Notes: generated from the letters alone by a model not told the origin. A stretch of 16,183 nucleotides of DNA from Neobacillus cucumis (GCF_023715505.1 NZ_JAMBOH010000056.1:1-16183), one strand, 5' to 3'. Positions 8,894 to 15,445 are shown, counted from the first letter of the stretch. Made by a program: numbers and translations.

Positions 8894-8922
8894 GTTTGTG
8901 TAACAACAGTTCGTATAACAAC
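8894..8922. promoter_or_regulatory. Two tandem operator-like boxes, probable MarR binding sites
   Basis: GTTTGTGTAACAAC (8894-8907) and GTTCGTATAACAAC (8909-8922) are 12/14 identical and repeat with a 15-bp period. The second box is an imperfect palindrome (GTT..TATA..AAC), as expected for a dimeric winged-helix regulator. The boxes overlap the proposed promoter of the SDR operon, so binding would repress it. The assignment to the neighbouring MarR protein is inference. Confidence 0.55.
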
Positions 8923-8931
8923 TATTGTCAA
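8903..8931 (-). promoter_or_regulatory. Candidate promoter of the SDR operon
   Basis: On the minus strand a perfect -35 TTGACA (8931-8926) is followed after 17 nt by TGTTGT (8908-8903), a weak -10. The -10 lies within the tandem operator boxes. A better -10 (TAAAAT) occurs about 14 nt further on but is wrongly spaced. The -35 is convincing, the -10 is not. Confidence 0.4.
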
Positions 8932-8969
8932 CGACTTTATTATAGTACTACAAAAAAAGTTTGTCTATT

Positions 8970-8998
8970 TTGTGAACTCGCTATTTATAACGTATAAT
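8970..8998 (+). promoter_or_regulatory. Promoter of the MarR-family gene
   Basis: TTGTGA (8970-8975), a 17-nt spacer and a perfect TATAAT (8993-8998) form a sigma-A promoter whose start point would lie about 25 nt before the TTG start codon. The tandem boxes lie about 50-75 bp upstream, so repression of the regulator's own gene would need looping or another site; effects on the SDR side are more direct. Confidence 0.65.
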
Positions 8999-9029
8999 AA
9001 AGTATAAAGAATTAGATAGGTGATTTAAT

Positions 9030-9446
9030 TTGAATCCATTTGATAAATATATAAGTACATTATTAAACCAAGCAAATACAAAAATACATACTGCAGTTAA
9101 AAACAAAATAGCACCGTACCAACTCGCGCCAGAGCAAAGCTTGATATTATTTGTATTACGTCTGGAAGATGGGCTTACACAAAAAGAAATTGGCGAACTA
9201 TTAGGAAAAGACAAAGCAAATATTGCTCGAATGGCAGCTAATTTAGAAGAAAAAGGATTTATCCGTCGTGAACAGGATCCAGAAAGTCGTCGTAATTTAA
9301 AACTTTATTTAACTCCAACAGGATCTAAGGTTTATGAAGAAGCCTATTCTGTTTTTGAGGAATACGATGCACTCATTAGTAATCGCTTAACACCAGAAGA
9401 ACTTAAGCAATTAAAAATACTACTGCTAAAATTAATGGATTTTTAG
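9030..9446 (+). CDS. MarR-family transcriptional regulator
   Basis: A 138-aa protein with the MarR plan: N-terminal dimerisation helix (1-35), winged helix-turn-helix (LTQKEIGELLGKDKANIARM, about 49-68, then the wing RREQDPESRRN and LTPTG up to 98) and a C-terminal dimerisation helix (TPEELKQLKILLLKLM). It begins with TTG at 9030, supported by TAGGTGA 7 nt upstream and by homology of the N-terminus to the family; the next ATG lies inside the DNA-binding domain. It has no cysteine, so it is not an OhrR/HypR-type thiol sensor and probably binds a small ligand. It is divergent from the two SDR genes, a classic arrangement for a repressor whose ligand is a substrate of the enzymes or a related compound. 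Confidence 0.93.
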   Translation: MNPFDKYISTLLNQANTKIHTAVKNKIAPYQLAPEQSLILFVLRLEDGLTQKEIGELLGKDKANIARMAANLEEKGFIRREQDPESRRNLKLYLTPTGSKVYEEAYSVFEEYDALISNRLTPEELKQLKILLLKLMDF

Positions 9447-9822
9447 ACGAAAAGAAAAAATTAGTTTTTTGAACAAAAACTTTTCATATTGTCTCCATTC
9501 TTGGAAGACAAAAATGTATGTATATTTATCCTTAAAAAGAATACCCATTTTATTTAAATTTCAAAAAAAATTAAGCTTTATATTTTGATCTCAGAAAAAT
9601 TTGTAATGCAATGAAGAAGAGTTATTGTAGTTATGTAAGAGTGGTAGTGAAAAGGTTAAAAGAAAAGCAATCTCGCTTTTTTCAATAGATATTTTTATAG
9701 AGAGTCTGTCTCTCAACAGTCTTTTTTGGGGACTTTGAAACAGTCCCATTTTTAGTCCCTTGTTTAACTAACCTGCCCCGTTAGTAAAAAAGGCAGCTGC
9801 TGCAATCCCTTGTTCCATTTGA
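9447..9822. other. Gene-free, hairpin-rich stretch (possible mobile-element debris)
   Basis: No coding frame was found. Short stem-loops follow one another: AAAAGC/GCTTTT with a T run (9663-9682), GAGAG/CTCTC (9700-9714), GGGACT/AGTCCC followed by ATTTTT (9729-9752) and ACTAAC/GTTAGT (9767-9785). The motif GACTGTT occurs twice on the minus strand, in two hairpins. Such hairpin strings resemble the flanks of Bacillus transposons, but no transposase fragment is present, so this remains a guess. The first good U-tract hairpin at 9663-9682 could terminate the MarR transcript. Confidence 0.4.
9756..9814 (+). repeat. 9-bp direct repeats flanking a 41-bp palindromic segment
   Basis: TCCCTTGTT occurs at 9756-9764 and again at 9806-9814. 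Between them lies ACTAAC-CTGCCCC-GTTAGT and a GCAGCTGC palindrome. The layout could be a target-site duplication around a tiny element or the start of a second, truncated repeat unit. The two possibilities cannot be separated here. Confidence 0.5.
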
Positions 9823-10008
9823 CTATTTATCCTTAAATATAACTTTAGCAATTACTCCTCCAACAATAGAAAGTATACCAGCGTAGATACCGTGATATAT
9901 GCTATTATCCCATTCTATGAAAGAATCCGAAACAGTCATAAACGTGGCAACAAAAAACGCAGTAAATATTATTTGCGGGATACTCAGTTTCTTATTTATA
10001 TTTAACAT
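9823..10008 (-). CDS. Small membrane protein, 61 aa, unknown function
   Basis: The family is not recognised. A strong AGGGGGAA lies 5 nt before the ATG, which is the main reason to accept so short a gene. The protein has two hydrophobic segments (about 10-28 and 38-58) joined by an acidic loop (SDSFIEWDNS), and ends in a basic KVIFKDK, so a two-helix hairpin with both ends in the cytoplasm is likely. It lies next to repeats and remnants, with no partner gene. Confidence 0.6.
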   Translation of the reverse strand: MLNINKKLSIPQIIFTAFFVATFMTVSDSFIEWDNSIYHGIYAGILSIVGGVIAKVIFKDK

Positions 10009-10097
10009 AATTTCCCCCTAAATTAATGAATTACATTGGAATTATACCCATTGATTCTATCCCCGTATTCATAAATCCTTCTTCCGCTAAACTTCTT

Positions 10098-10125
10098 CGT
10101 TACTTTAAGTACAGCATTTCACAAT
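10098..10125 (+). repeat. 28-bp dispersed repeat, copy B
   Basis: The segment begins CGTTACTTTAAGT and ends TTTCACAAT. It matches copy C, 78 bp downstream, at 23 of 28 positions, and copy A at 7112-7139 at 22 of 28. It lies in the leader region of the 61-aa gene. Confidence 0.7.
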
Positions 10126-10170
10126 GTTTCCTGTGGAAAAAGAAAAAGGCGACCTTCTTCTTGAAGTATC

Positions 10171-10203
10171 GCACCCGTTACTTTAATTATATTATTTCAC
10201 AAA
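10171..10203 (+). repeat. 28-bp dispersed repeat, copy C, with the GCACC extension
   Basis: The first 16 bases (GCACCCGTTACTTTAA) are identical to 7107-7122, and the end (TTTCACAA) matches copy B. The repeat runs across the stop codon of the truncated gene at 10192-10452, supplying its TAA, so the repeat boundary lies at a gene end. Confidence 0.7.
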
Positions 10204-10452
10204 CTTTTCATCTTCCATATCTATTAAGTAAACATCATCATCCTTAACTAAGAACAATTTGCTCCCTCTGCCAACAGCATAATCATATTTCAGTTCTTCT
10301 CCAATCTGATTTACCGTTTGAAATTTCTTTCTTCTCTTGTCCCTTAAAGAAAACAAGTACACCACTGCCCTATGGTCATAACCATAACTAAACATAACTA
10401 GATCATTTAAGATAGCAAATGCATGACTTCCTTTGATAGGAACATTACGATT
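10192..10452 (-). pseudogene. 3' fragment of an unidentified, probably beta-rich protein gene
   Basis: The frame is open from just after a TAA at 10453-10455 to the stop at 10192-10194 (86 codons). The first in-frame ATG (10395) lies mid-domain without a ribosome site, while sensible coding continues upstream of it (VPIKGSHAFAILNDLVMFSY). The C-terminal part (GSKLFLVKDDDVYLIDMEDE) looks like repeating beta-strands of a propeller or similar fold. I infer the tail of a larger gene whose 5' part has been lost. A short functional protein of 67 aa from 10395 cannot be excluded. Confidence 0.55.
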
Positions 10453-10550
10453 TTATAGACTCTAGTTGATTTTTTTAGAAAAAGGGTACAAACCTAAAGC
10501 CTGTCTCATTAGGATACATATACATACAGTACAACAAAACAGAGGGATAG

Positions 10551-10595
10551 ATGGAAGGGAGGGACAGAAGCGGAGTCACAGACAAGTGGAGGTAA
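10551..10595 (+). CDS. Possible 14-aa leader peptide upstream of the permease
   Basis: AGAGGG lies 4 nt before an ATG that opens a 14-codon frame (MEGRDRSGVTDKWR, stop TAA at 10593). It is in an unusually purine- and G-rich segment (10540-10600) compared with the surroundings. A second Shine-Dalgarno-like GGAGG occurs at its end. It might be a translated leader or a decayed gene start; there is no independent support. Confidence 0.25.
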   Translation: MEGRDRSGVTDKWR

Positions 10596-10650
10596 AGTCG
10601 TCTCAGGTACATCTTGAACTACTAGCTAGATGAAAGGAGTAAAATATCCA

Positions 10651-12006
10651 ATGTTTTGGATAACGATTGCAACTTTTTTGATTACCCTCGTTTTTATTCT
10701 TTGGCGGCCTAGAGGCATTAATGAAGCCGTGTTTGCCGCAATAGGTGCGATCATTGTCGTACTTAGTGGAAGTGTTTCATTATTAGACCTGGCGATAATT
10801 ACTAACACCATAAGTGGTGCCGCCATTACGATAATGGCAACAATCGTCATGGCCATTGTTTTAGAAAGCTTTGGTTTCTTTAATTGGGTCGCAGAAAAAC
10901 TGGCGGCCATGGCAAAGGGGTCAGGAATTCGTTTATTCTGGTATGTCAATCTTTTATGTTTTCTCATGACACTCTTCTTTAATAACGATGGAAGTATCTT
11001 AATCACAACCCCCATTCTAGTCATGTTATTAAACAACATGGGCTTAAAGAATCATCAAAAAATCCCTTATTTACTTTCAGGGGGCTTGATTGCCACCGCT
11101 TCAAGTGCTCCAATTGGAGTCAGCAATATCGTCAATCTAATCGCCCTAAAAATTGTGCATATGAGTTTGTATTTGCATACAGCCATGATGTTTGTTCCCG
11201 CAACACTTGGTCTGCTCTTGCTGGTAGGACTTCTGTTCCTGCGATTTAGAAGAATCTTGCCGAAAACCGTTCCTACTAATGTATCGGGTCTGTCAAGATC
11301 TAATTACCACCCACTTAAATTAAAAAATGGAATTGAATATGCTTCAGAAAAAGCTCGTTCAAGATTTATGCGAAACGTTCTACTATTCGTATTTGCAGTA
11401 CGTGTAAGCCTCTTTGTGGCTTCGTTTGTGAATATTCCAGTCTCTGTAATGGCTGTAATTGGTTCTCTTGTTCTTTTAGGATGGCGGTGGGCTTATTTAA
11501 AAATATCCCCTGCCGATATGCTGAAAAAAACACCGTGGTATATAATCGTTTTCGCCTTTTGTATGTATACAATCATTTACGGTCTGAATAACATCGGTTT
11601 AACAGACTGGTTGATAGGATTCATGGAACCGATTGTTGCTGGAAGTCTGCTGCATGCGAGTGTCATGATGGGTGTACTACTATCAGTTCTCTCCAATATT
11701 TTTAATAATCACCCAGCACTCATGGTTGGAACACTTACGTTGACGCATATGAAGCTCAGTTTACTTGAATTGAAAATTGCTTATTTAGCCAACGTGATTG
11801 GCAGCGACATGGGATCGTTACTTCTTCCTATGGGAACGCTGGCGACGTTGATGTGGATGCACATTGTTAGAAAGGGAAAAGTGATGATTAGTTGGTTGGA
11901 GTATGTAAAAGTTACGGTCGTTGTGATTCCACCAACTGTGTTATTCACCTTAGTTGTTTTATATTTTTGGGTTTCATGGCTTTTTGGTGGCGTACTTCAA
12001 CGATAA
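10651..12006 (+). CDS. ArsB/NhaD-type (IT superfamily) membrane transporter, YdfA-like
   Basis: The product is a polytopic membrane protein of 451 aa with about 11-12 hydrophobic segments. The ATG at 10651 is preferred over the one at 10630 because AAAGGAG (10633-10639) precedes it by 11 nt, while nothing suitable precedes 10630. The protein then starts directly with the first helix (FWITIATFLITLVFILWRP). Family signatures of the arsenite permease group are present in both halves: FFNNDGSILITTP (about 109-121) and IFNNHPALMVGTL (about 350-362), then GSDMGSLLLPMGTLATLMW (about 384-402). The family moves anions such as arsenite or exchanges cations across the cytoplasmic membrane. There is no arsR, arsC or arsA nearby, so arsenic efflux is only one possibility. 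The gene runs into the next with a 27-nt gap. Confidence 0.9.
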   Translation: MFWITIATFLITLVFILWRPRGINEAVFAAIGAIIVVLSGSVSLLDLAIITNTISGAAITIMATIVMAIVLESFGFFNWVAEKLAAMAKGSGIRLFWYVNLLCFLMTLFFNNDGSILITTPILVMLLNNMGLKNHQKIPYLLSGGLIATASSAPIGVSNIVNLIALKIVHMSLYLHTAMMFVPATLGLLLLVGLLFLRFRRILPKTVPTNVSGLSRSNYHPLKLKNGIEYASEKARSRFMRNVLLFVFAVRVSLFVASFVNIPVSVMAVIGSLVLLGWRWAYLKISPADMLKKTPWYIIVFAFCMYTIIYGLNNIGLTDWLIGFMEPIVAGSLLHASVMMGVLLSVLSNIFNNHPALMVGTLTLTHMKLSLLELKIAYLANVIGSDMGSLLLPMGTLATLMWMHIVRKGKVMISWLEYVKVTVVVIPPTVLFTLVVLYFWVSWLFGGVLQR

Positions 12007-12033
12007 GACTATATGCAAAAAAGGAGGATTAAG

Positions 12034-12705
12034 ATGGACTTTGAAGATTTATTAGGTAAAAATATTGAGGTGGAAATCTCAGGAGGCACTTTTCATAAGG
12101 GAACCTTGGTAGATAGTGGATTGGACATTATCGTCGTATTCGATGGCAAAAACCAACATTTTCTCTACATTCCCTTTATTCATGTTCAAAAATTGAAAGA
12201 AATCAGTTTCGACGATGAAGGTTACTATTATTCACCACCTCCATCAGAAAGACCGATTGAAGCGGAGGTAATATCCTTTCGAAAAGCATTAACGATCGCC
12301 AAAGGTTTGTTTGTCCAGGTGTATGTGACAGGAAATAAACCGATTCATGGCTATGTAACCAGCATTATGAATGACTATTTTGTCTTTCACTCCCCTTTAT
12401 ATAAAGCCATGTTCATTTCGATGAATCATGTCAAATTCGTCATTCCGTACCCACCCAATACAACGCCGTATTCTTTAGATAATCAGAAACTCCAATTAAA
12501 TCCACCTTCCACTTCACTAGCCAGATCTTTTGAGGAGCAGTTGAAGAAAGTAGAAAATCAACTAGTTATTCTAGATGGTGGAGAACATTCGGAAAAAATA
12601 GGCTTAATCCAAAAGGTTCGAAATAACAAAATGATGCTGATAACAGCTGAAGGGGAACCTGTTTATCGGAATTTAGAGCATATCAAAACAATTCAATTAC
12701 CGTAA
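12034..12705 (+). CDS. Three-domain DUF2642/CotB-like protein, possible spore coat component
   Basis: The start at 12034 is set by GGAGG (12023-12027) 6 nt upstream; an earlier in-frame ATG at 12013 overlaps the ribosome site and is less likely. The 223-aa product has three small beta-barrel-like units: residues about 4-55 (LGKNIEVEISGG, KGTLVD, FLYIPFIHVQKLK), about 85-135 (FVQVYVTG, GYVTSIMNDYFVF, MNHVKFVIPY) and about 165-223 (ENQLVILDGGEHSEKIGLI, NLEHIKTIQLP). This layout matches DUF2642/CotB N-terminal modules of Bacillus spore proteins, without the Ser/Lys-rich tail of CotB. It follows the permease by 27 nt with no terminator between them, so it is probably co-transcribed; a terminator follows at 12860-12890. 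A spore coat or surface role is inference from the family. Confidence 0.8.
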   Translation: MDFEDLLGKNIEVEISGGTFHKGTLVDSGLDIIVVFDGKNQHFLYIPFIHVQKLKEISFDDEGYYYSPPPSERPIEAEVISFRKALTIAKGLFVQVYVTGNKPIHGYVTSIMNDYFVFHSPLYKAMFISMNHVKFVIPYPPNTTPYSLDNQKLQLNPPSTSLARSFEEQLKKVENQLVILDGGEHSEKIGLIQKVRNNKMMLITAEGEPVYRNLEHIKTIQLP

Positions 12706-12796
12706 TATCGATGTGAGAACTTGAGATTTTAATTCACTCAACAGAAAGTAAAAGAAAGAGTGGTGTTACATGTTTAACAAAAATAAACAAAAAGAA

Positions 12797-12859
12797 TAAT
12801 CCACCCTGTTTTTGCGGACGAGAATGGATTACTCATTCAATTCTAAGTTGAATTGTTAT
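12797..12859 (+). other. Two hairpins in the 3' untranslated region, possible structured RNA
   Basis: TAATCCA (12797-12803) pairs perfectly with TGGATTA (12825-12831) around a 21-nt GC-richer loop. ATTCAA (12835-12840) pairs with TTGAAT (12848-12853). These lie in series directly before the terminator hairpin, in otherwise unstructured A/T-rich sequence. They may be part of a long 3' UTR or of a small RNA ending at 12890. No known riboswitch class was recognised. Confidence 0.35.
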
Positions 12860-12890
12860 ACCGTGATGTTTAAGTCACGGTCTTCTTTTT
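12860..12890 (+). terminator. Terminator downstream of the permease/CotB-like operon
   Basis: ACCGTGA (12860-12866) pairs with TCACGGT (12875-12881) around an 8-nt loop and is followed by CTTCTTTTT. It lies about 155 nt after the CotB-like stop codon, which leaves a long 3' untranslated region. Confidence 0.85.
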
Positions 12891-13072
12891 GGTGTAACAC
12901 ATATTGTTATTATATGTTGTTTGGATTAAGTTTGCCTTATGTAGAAAAGATTTTGTTGGCTATTCTCCTGTAGTAACTCCCCTAAATTAATTAAGTCGAT
13001 CCTAATTGGCACACCCAATAAAATAACTTTGAAAATCCTCGTATTTATATATTTAAGGAATTTATTCTTCAA
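12891..13072. other. Short gene-free stretch
   Basis: A/T-rich sequence with many stops in all frames between the terminator and the decayed gene at 13073. No promoter, repeat or RNA structure stands out. Confidence 0.5.
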
Positions 13073-13311
13073 CTAAACTGCAACAATTAAATCAACAAAA
13101 TACTCGTTGACCTCATCAAAGAATACGTGATTTAAAACCTCATCGTTAAAGACTGTATGTTCAGTAATAAAGGCTTATACTCCTTGAATTTTTCAGTAAA
13201 ATGCTTTGCTTTTGCTAACTGTGTGATACAAACTAATTGCAGCGTATACTTAACATAGTCTTTAAGCACATGTTGAAGAGTATAACAAAGGTTTGTACTA
13301 ATTTGATTGTA
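13073..13311 (-). pseudogene. Small frameshifted gene of unknown family
   Basis: One frame reads TLQHVLKDYVKYTLQL and on to HFTEKFKEYKP, then loses sense. A one-base shift at about 13167-13170 (in TTTATTA on the coding strand) restores a sensible acidic continuation (ITEHTVFNDEVLNHVFFDEV) that ends at a TAG at 13073-13075. The joined product would be about 80 aa. The only ATG lies inside the bcrC terminator hairpin, so the true 5' end appears to be lost. The family is not recognised. Confidence 0.5.
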
Positions 13312-13316
13312 AAAAA

Positions 13317-13338
13317 ACATCGGCAAAAAAACCGATGT
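13317..13338 (-). terminator. Terminator of the bcrC-like gene
   Basis: ACATCGG (13317-13323) pairs with CCGATGT (13332-13338) around an A-rich 8-nt loop. On the minus strand it is followed by seven T, about 20 nt past the bcrC-like stop codon. Confidence 0.88.
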
Positions 13339-13358
13339 TTTATTTGTTAAATTAATTT

Positions 13359-13940
13359 TTATTTTGAAATGCTTTGTTCGTTTTTGGGGACCAATGGAAT
13401 TCGATTGTAGATGGTGATAATAGCATGACCAATTGGTGCAAAATATGATTTCAATGCAAAAACAAGTCCGCTTACTACAAGTGCTACGATGATGCTAGCT
13501 AGTACATCAAAAGGATAATGGTTTCCTACATAAACACGGGAAATCCCTGTACAAATAGCAAACAAGAACATACCAATTCCAATCTTACGATGTTTCCTCC
13601 ATAATATCGCTAAAGCAATTGAAAATGTACCCGTTGCATGATCACTTGGGAACGAAGAATCTTTTGCATGCTGAACCAGAAGATTCACATGATGTGTTAC
13701 AAATGGTCGATTTTCATAAAAGATGTGACCTAAAACAAAATTAATAACTAAACCAATCACAGCGGTTATCGCTGCATATACAACCGTATATTTTTCTTTT
13801 TCTTTCCCCAAAAACCACATTAATAATAAAACCAGTGCAAAAAACGGAAATGCAAATTGGGTAAAGAAAACCATTAAACCATCCAATAAATGCTGATGGC
13901 CTGCATTTTGATTAATTGCTTGAAATATTTCGTAATTCAC
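13359..13940 (-). CDS. bcrC: Undecaprenyl pyrophosphate phosphatase, BcrC-type PAP2 protein
   Basis: A 193-aa PAP2-family membrane protein whose N-terminus (MNYEIFQAIN) and overall length match Bacillus BcrC (YwoA). The three phosphatase motifs are present: YENRPF (Arg78-Pro79), FPSDHATG (Pro98-Ser-Asp-His101) and SRVYVGNHYPFDV (Ser134-Arg135, His141, Asp145). About five hydrophobic helices surround them. It dephosphorylates undecaprenyl pyrophosphate to recycle the lipid carrier for peptidoglycan and teichoic acid synthesis, and gives bacitracin resistance in Bacillus. The start is GTG at 13940, with GAGGGG 5 nt upstream. In B. subtilis the gene is under ECF sigma factors, but I see no clear ECF promoter here. 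It is divergent from the DedA-PAP2 pseudogene with under 50 nt between them, and is the only intact gene in the right 3 kb. Confidence 0.92.
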   Translation of the reverse strand: MNYEIFQAINQNAGHQHLLDGLMVFFTQFAFPFFALVLLLMWFLGKEKEKYTVVYAAITAVIGLVINFVLGHIFYENRPFVTHHVNLLVQHAKDSSFPSDHATGTFSIALAILWRKHRKIGIGMFLFAICTGISRVYVGNHYPFDVLASIIVALVVSGLVFALKSYFAPIGHAIITIYNRIPLVPKNEQSISK

Positions 13941-13987
13941 TCTAGCCCCTCGCTTCTATCTATAATTTTTTAATTTTCTTCAAAACT

Positions 13988-15278
13988 TTGTTTGAACAAC
14001 ATAGTTACCTCATTTTATTTCTAGGGATTATTCTAGAGCTGATGGCTCTTCCTGTATCTGGAGAATTTTTAATGAGCTATGCGGGATACTTTGTTTATCA
14101 AGGGAAAATGAATTATATGTTGGTACTCCTAACCGTTTTTTTTGTCAGGTGGTGCAGGCATAACCGTAACATATTGGGTGGGGAAAGCAGGCGGATATAA
14201 GCTGATTGAAAAGTACGGGAAATATATTCACCTTGTTCCTGAAAGATATAATAAAACAGCTGCTTGGTTTGAACAGTCAGGGAGTAAATTATTGGTTTTT
14301 GCGTATTTCATTCCAGGAGTAAGGCATTTTACTGGATATGTATCAGGAATTTCTAAATTGCCTTTTAAAAAGTTTATTGTTCCTGCTTATATAGGTGCAT
14401 TTTTATAAGGTATTGGGGCCTGAATGGCAAGCCTTTCATCAAGCAGCCACTAAGTATTTAGTTGTTTTTCTGATTGTTTTAGCTGTATTATTGGGTGCTT
14501 ACTTCGTATATCGATTTTATAAAAACCCACTTAAAAATTTCTTTGTTCGTTGGATACAAAGGTTGCTTTCATGGCTTAAAACCATAAGAGCAACGGAAAT
14601 GTTCCTTATTTCTCTTACTGTAGTTTTAATTGGAATGGTTATCTTGATGCTTGGACTAGCTGATGATTATTTAGACATTGATTTTACCCAATTTGATAAA
14701 ATTACTGGATTTATGGTGCACTCTGCTGTTTATATGAGCTGGATGAAAGGGTTTATCGTATTTCAACAGCCATTTGCACTTATCAGCATCATAGCTGTTA
14801 CAATTATTCAAATTTGGATAAAGGAAAAGAACAGGATGTTAGAGTGTCTGTTACTCGTAATTTCCATATTTGGAGGAATCCCTTTCCGTGAAACAATCTT
14901 GGAGGTTTTTTCTATTCTTCAAAAATATGGATTTGTCCGAGGTTTTCATTCACCTAATTTTCCTGATATAAACTCCACTATTTTGATCGTCTTTTTTGGA
15001 ACTTGTCTATTTTTACTTCTTCGCCATTCGAAAAATAATTTTGTAACAATTGTGGTTCCTGTGCCCTGTTTAATATTATTAATGGGTCTAGCCATTGTAA
15101 ATGTTGAGTTAACCATGTACTTCCAAGTGACTTTGTTGGCGGATATGTATATGGAGGAGTCTGGATATTCTTTAATTTTTTATTGTTTGAAATGATTCGG
15201 CTAGTCTTGGGAAAGTATCAATATATTGTTTTAAATAAAGATGAGGTAAATAAAAAAAGAAAACACGTATTCTTGTGA
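13988..15278 (+). pseudogene. DedA-PAP2 fusion membrane protein, broken by at least three lesions
   Basis: Three frames together encode a DedA (SNARE-associated/VTT) domain followed by a PAP2-like domain, a known Bacillus fusion. DedA signatures are LELMALPVSGEFLMSYAGYF, then SGGAGITVTYWVGKAGGYK and YFIPGVRHFTGYVSG. Lesion 1 is an eight-T run at 14136-14143 where seven T would keep the frame. Lesion 2 is near 14400, where about ten residues and the frame are missing between YIGAF and KVLGPEW. Lesion 3 is one base missing near 15150, after which the frame continues GGVWIFFNFLLFEMIRL to TGA at 15276-15278. The start is only a TTG without a ribosome site. The PAP2 half also lacks the catalytic motifs (YGFVRGFHSP and FPDINS where RP and PSxH-like residues would be expected). 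DedA proteins are membrane lipid-carrier translocases or transporters; this copy should be inactive. Confidence 0.85.
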
Positions 15279-15445
15279 TAGAAGATGAAACCCAGATTGC
15301 TCGTGTCTTAAAAACAAAATGGCATATGTATGATGAATGGTGTCAAAGAAGGGGAAGGTACAGAAGCCTTATTATTCTTCCCAATATGAAAAGTTTGGAA
15401 TATCTAAACTCTTTAAAGACTGAATGCCCTCTGGTCTTTTACTGA
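15254..15445 (+). pseudogene. 5' remnant of a response regulator gene
   Basis: From 15254 the frame reads KKKTRILVIEDETQIARVLK, the first beta-strand, acidic pocket and helix of an OmpR-type receiver domain. After residue 20 the similarity stops and the frame closes at TGA 15443-15445, before the phosphorylated Asp would appear. There is no start codon: a TAA at 15251 precedes the lysines, and the segment overlaps the last codons of the DedA-PAP2 frame. A GAGGT ribosome-site remnant lies at 15243-15247. The original order was probably DedA-PAP2, response regulator, sensor kinase, now cut off. Confidence 0.7.

Noticed and set aside
9489..9511. TTGTCT-CC/GGAAGACAA hairpin after the MarR gene
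   Set aside because: It has a bulge and no T run on either side, so it is not called as a terminator.
10026..10247. Plus-strand frame of 73 codons over the repeats
   Set aside because: It runs through two repeat copies and antisense to the truncated gene; no start signal.
10502..10530. CATACAGT resembling a sigma-E -10 box upstream of the permease
   Set aside because: No matching -35 element at the right distance, so a sporulation promoter is not supported.
10626..11572. Minus-strand frames opposite the permease
   Set aside because: They are shadows of the transporter gene, with no start signals and low-complexity composition.
12770..12799. Nine-codon frame MFNKNKQKE after a GGTG
   Set aside because: It is too short and its ribosome site too weak to accept; continuation past the stop runs through the terminator.
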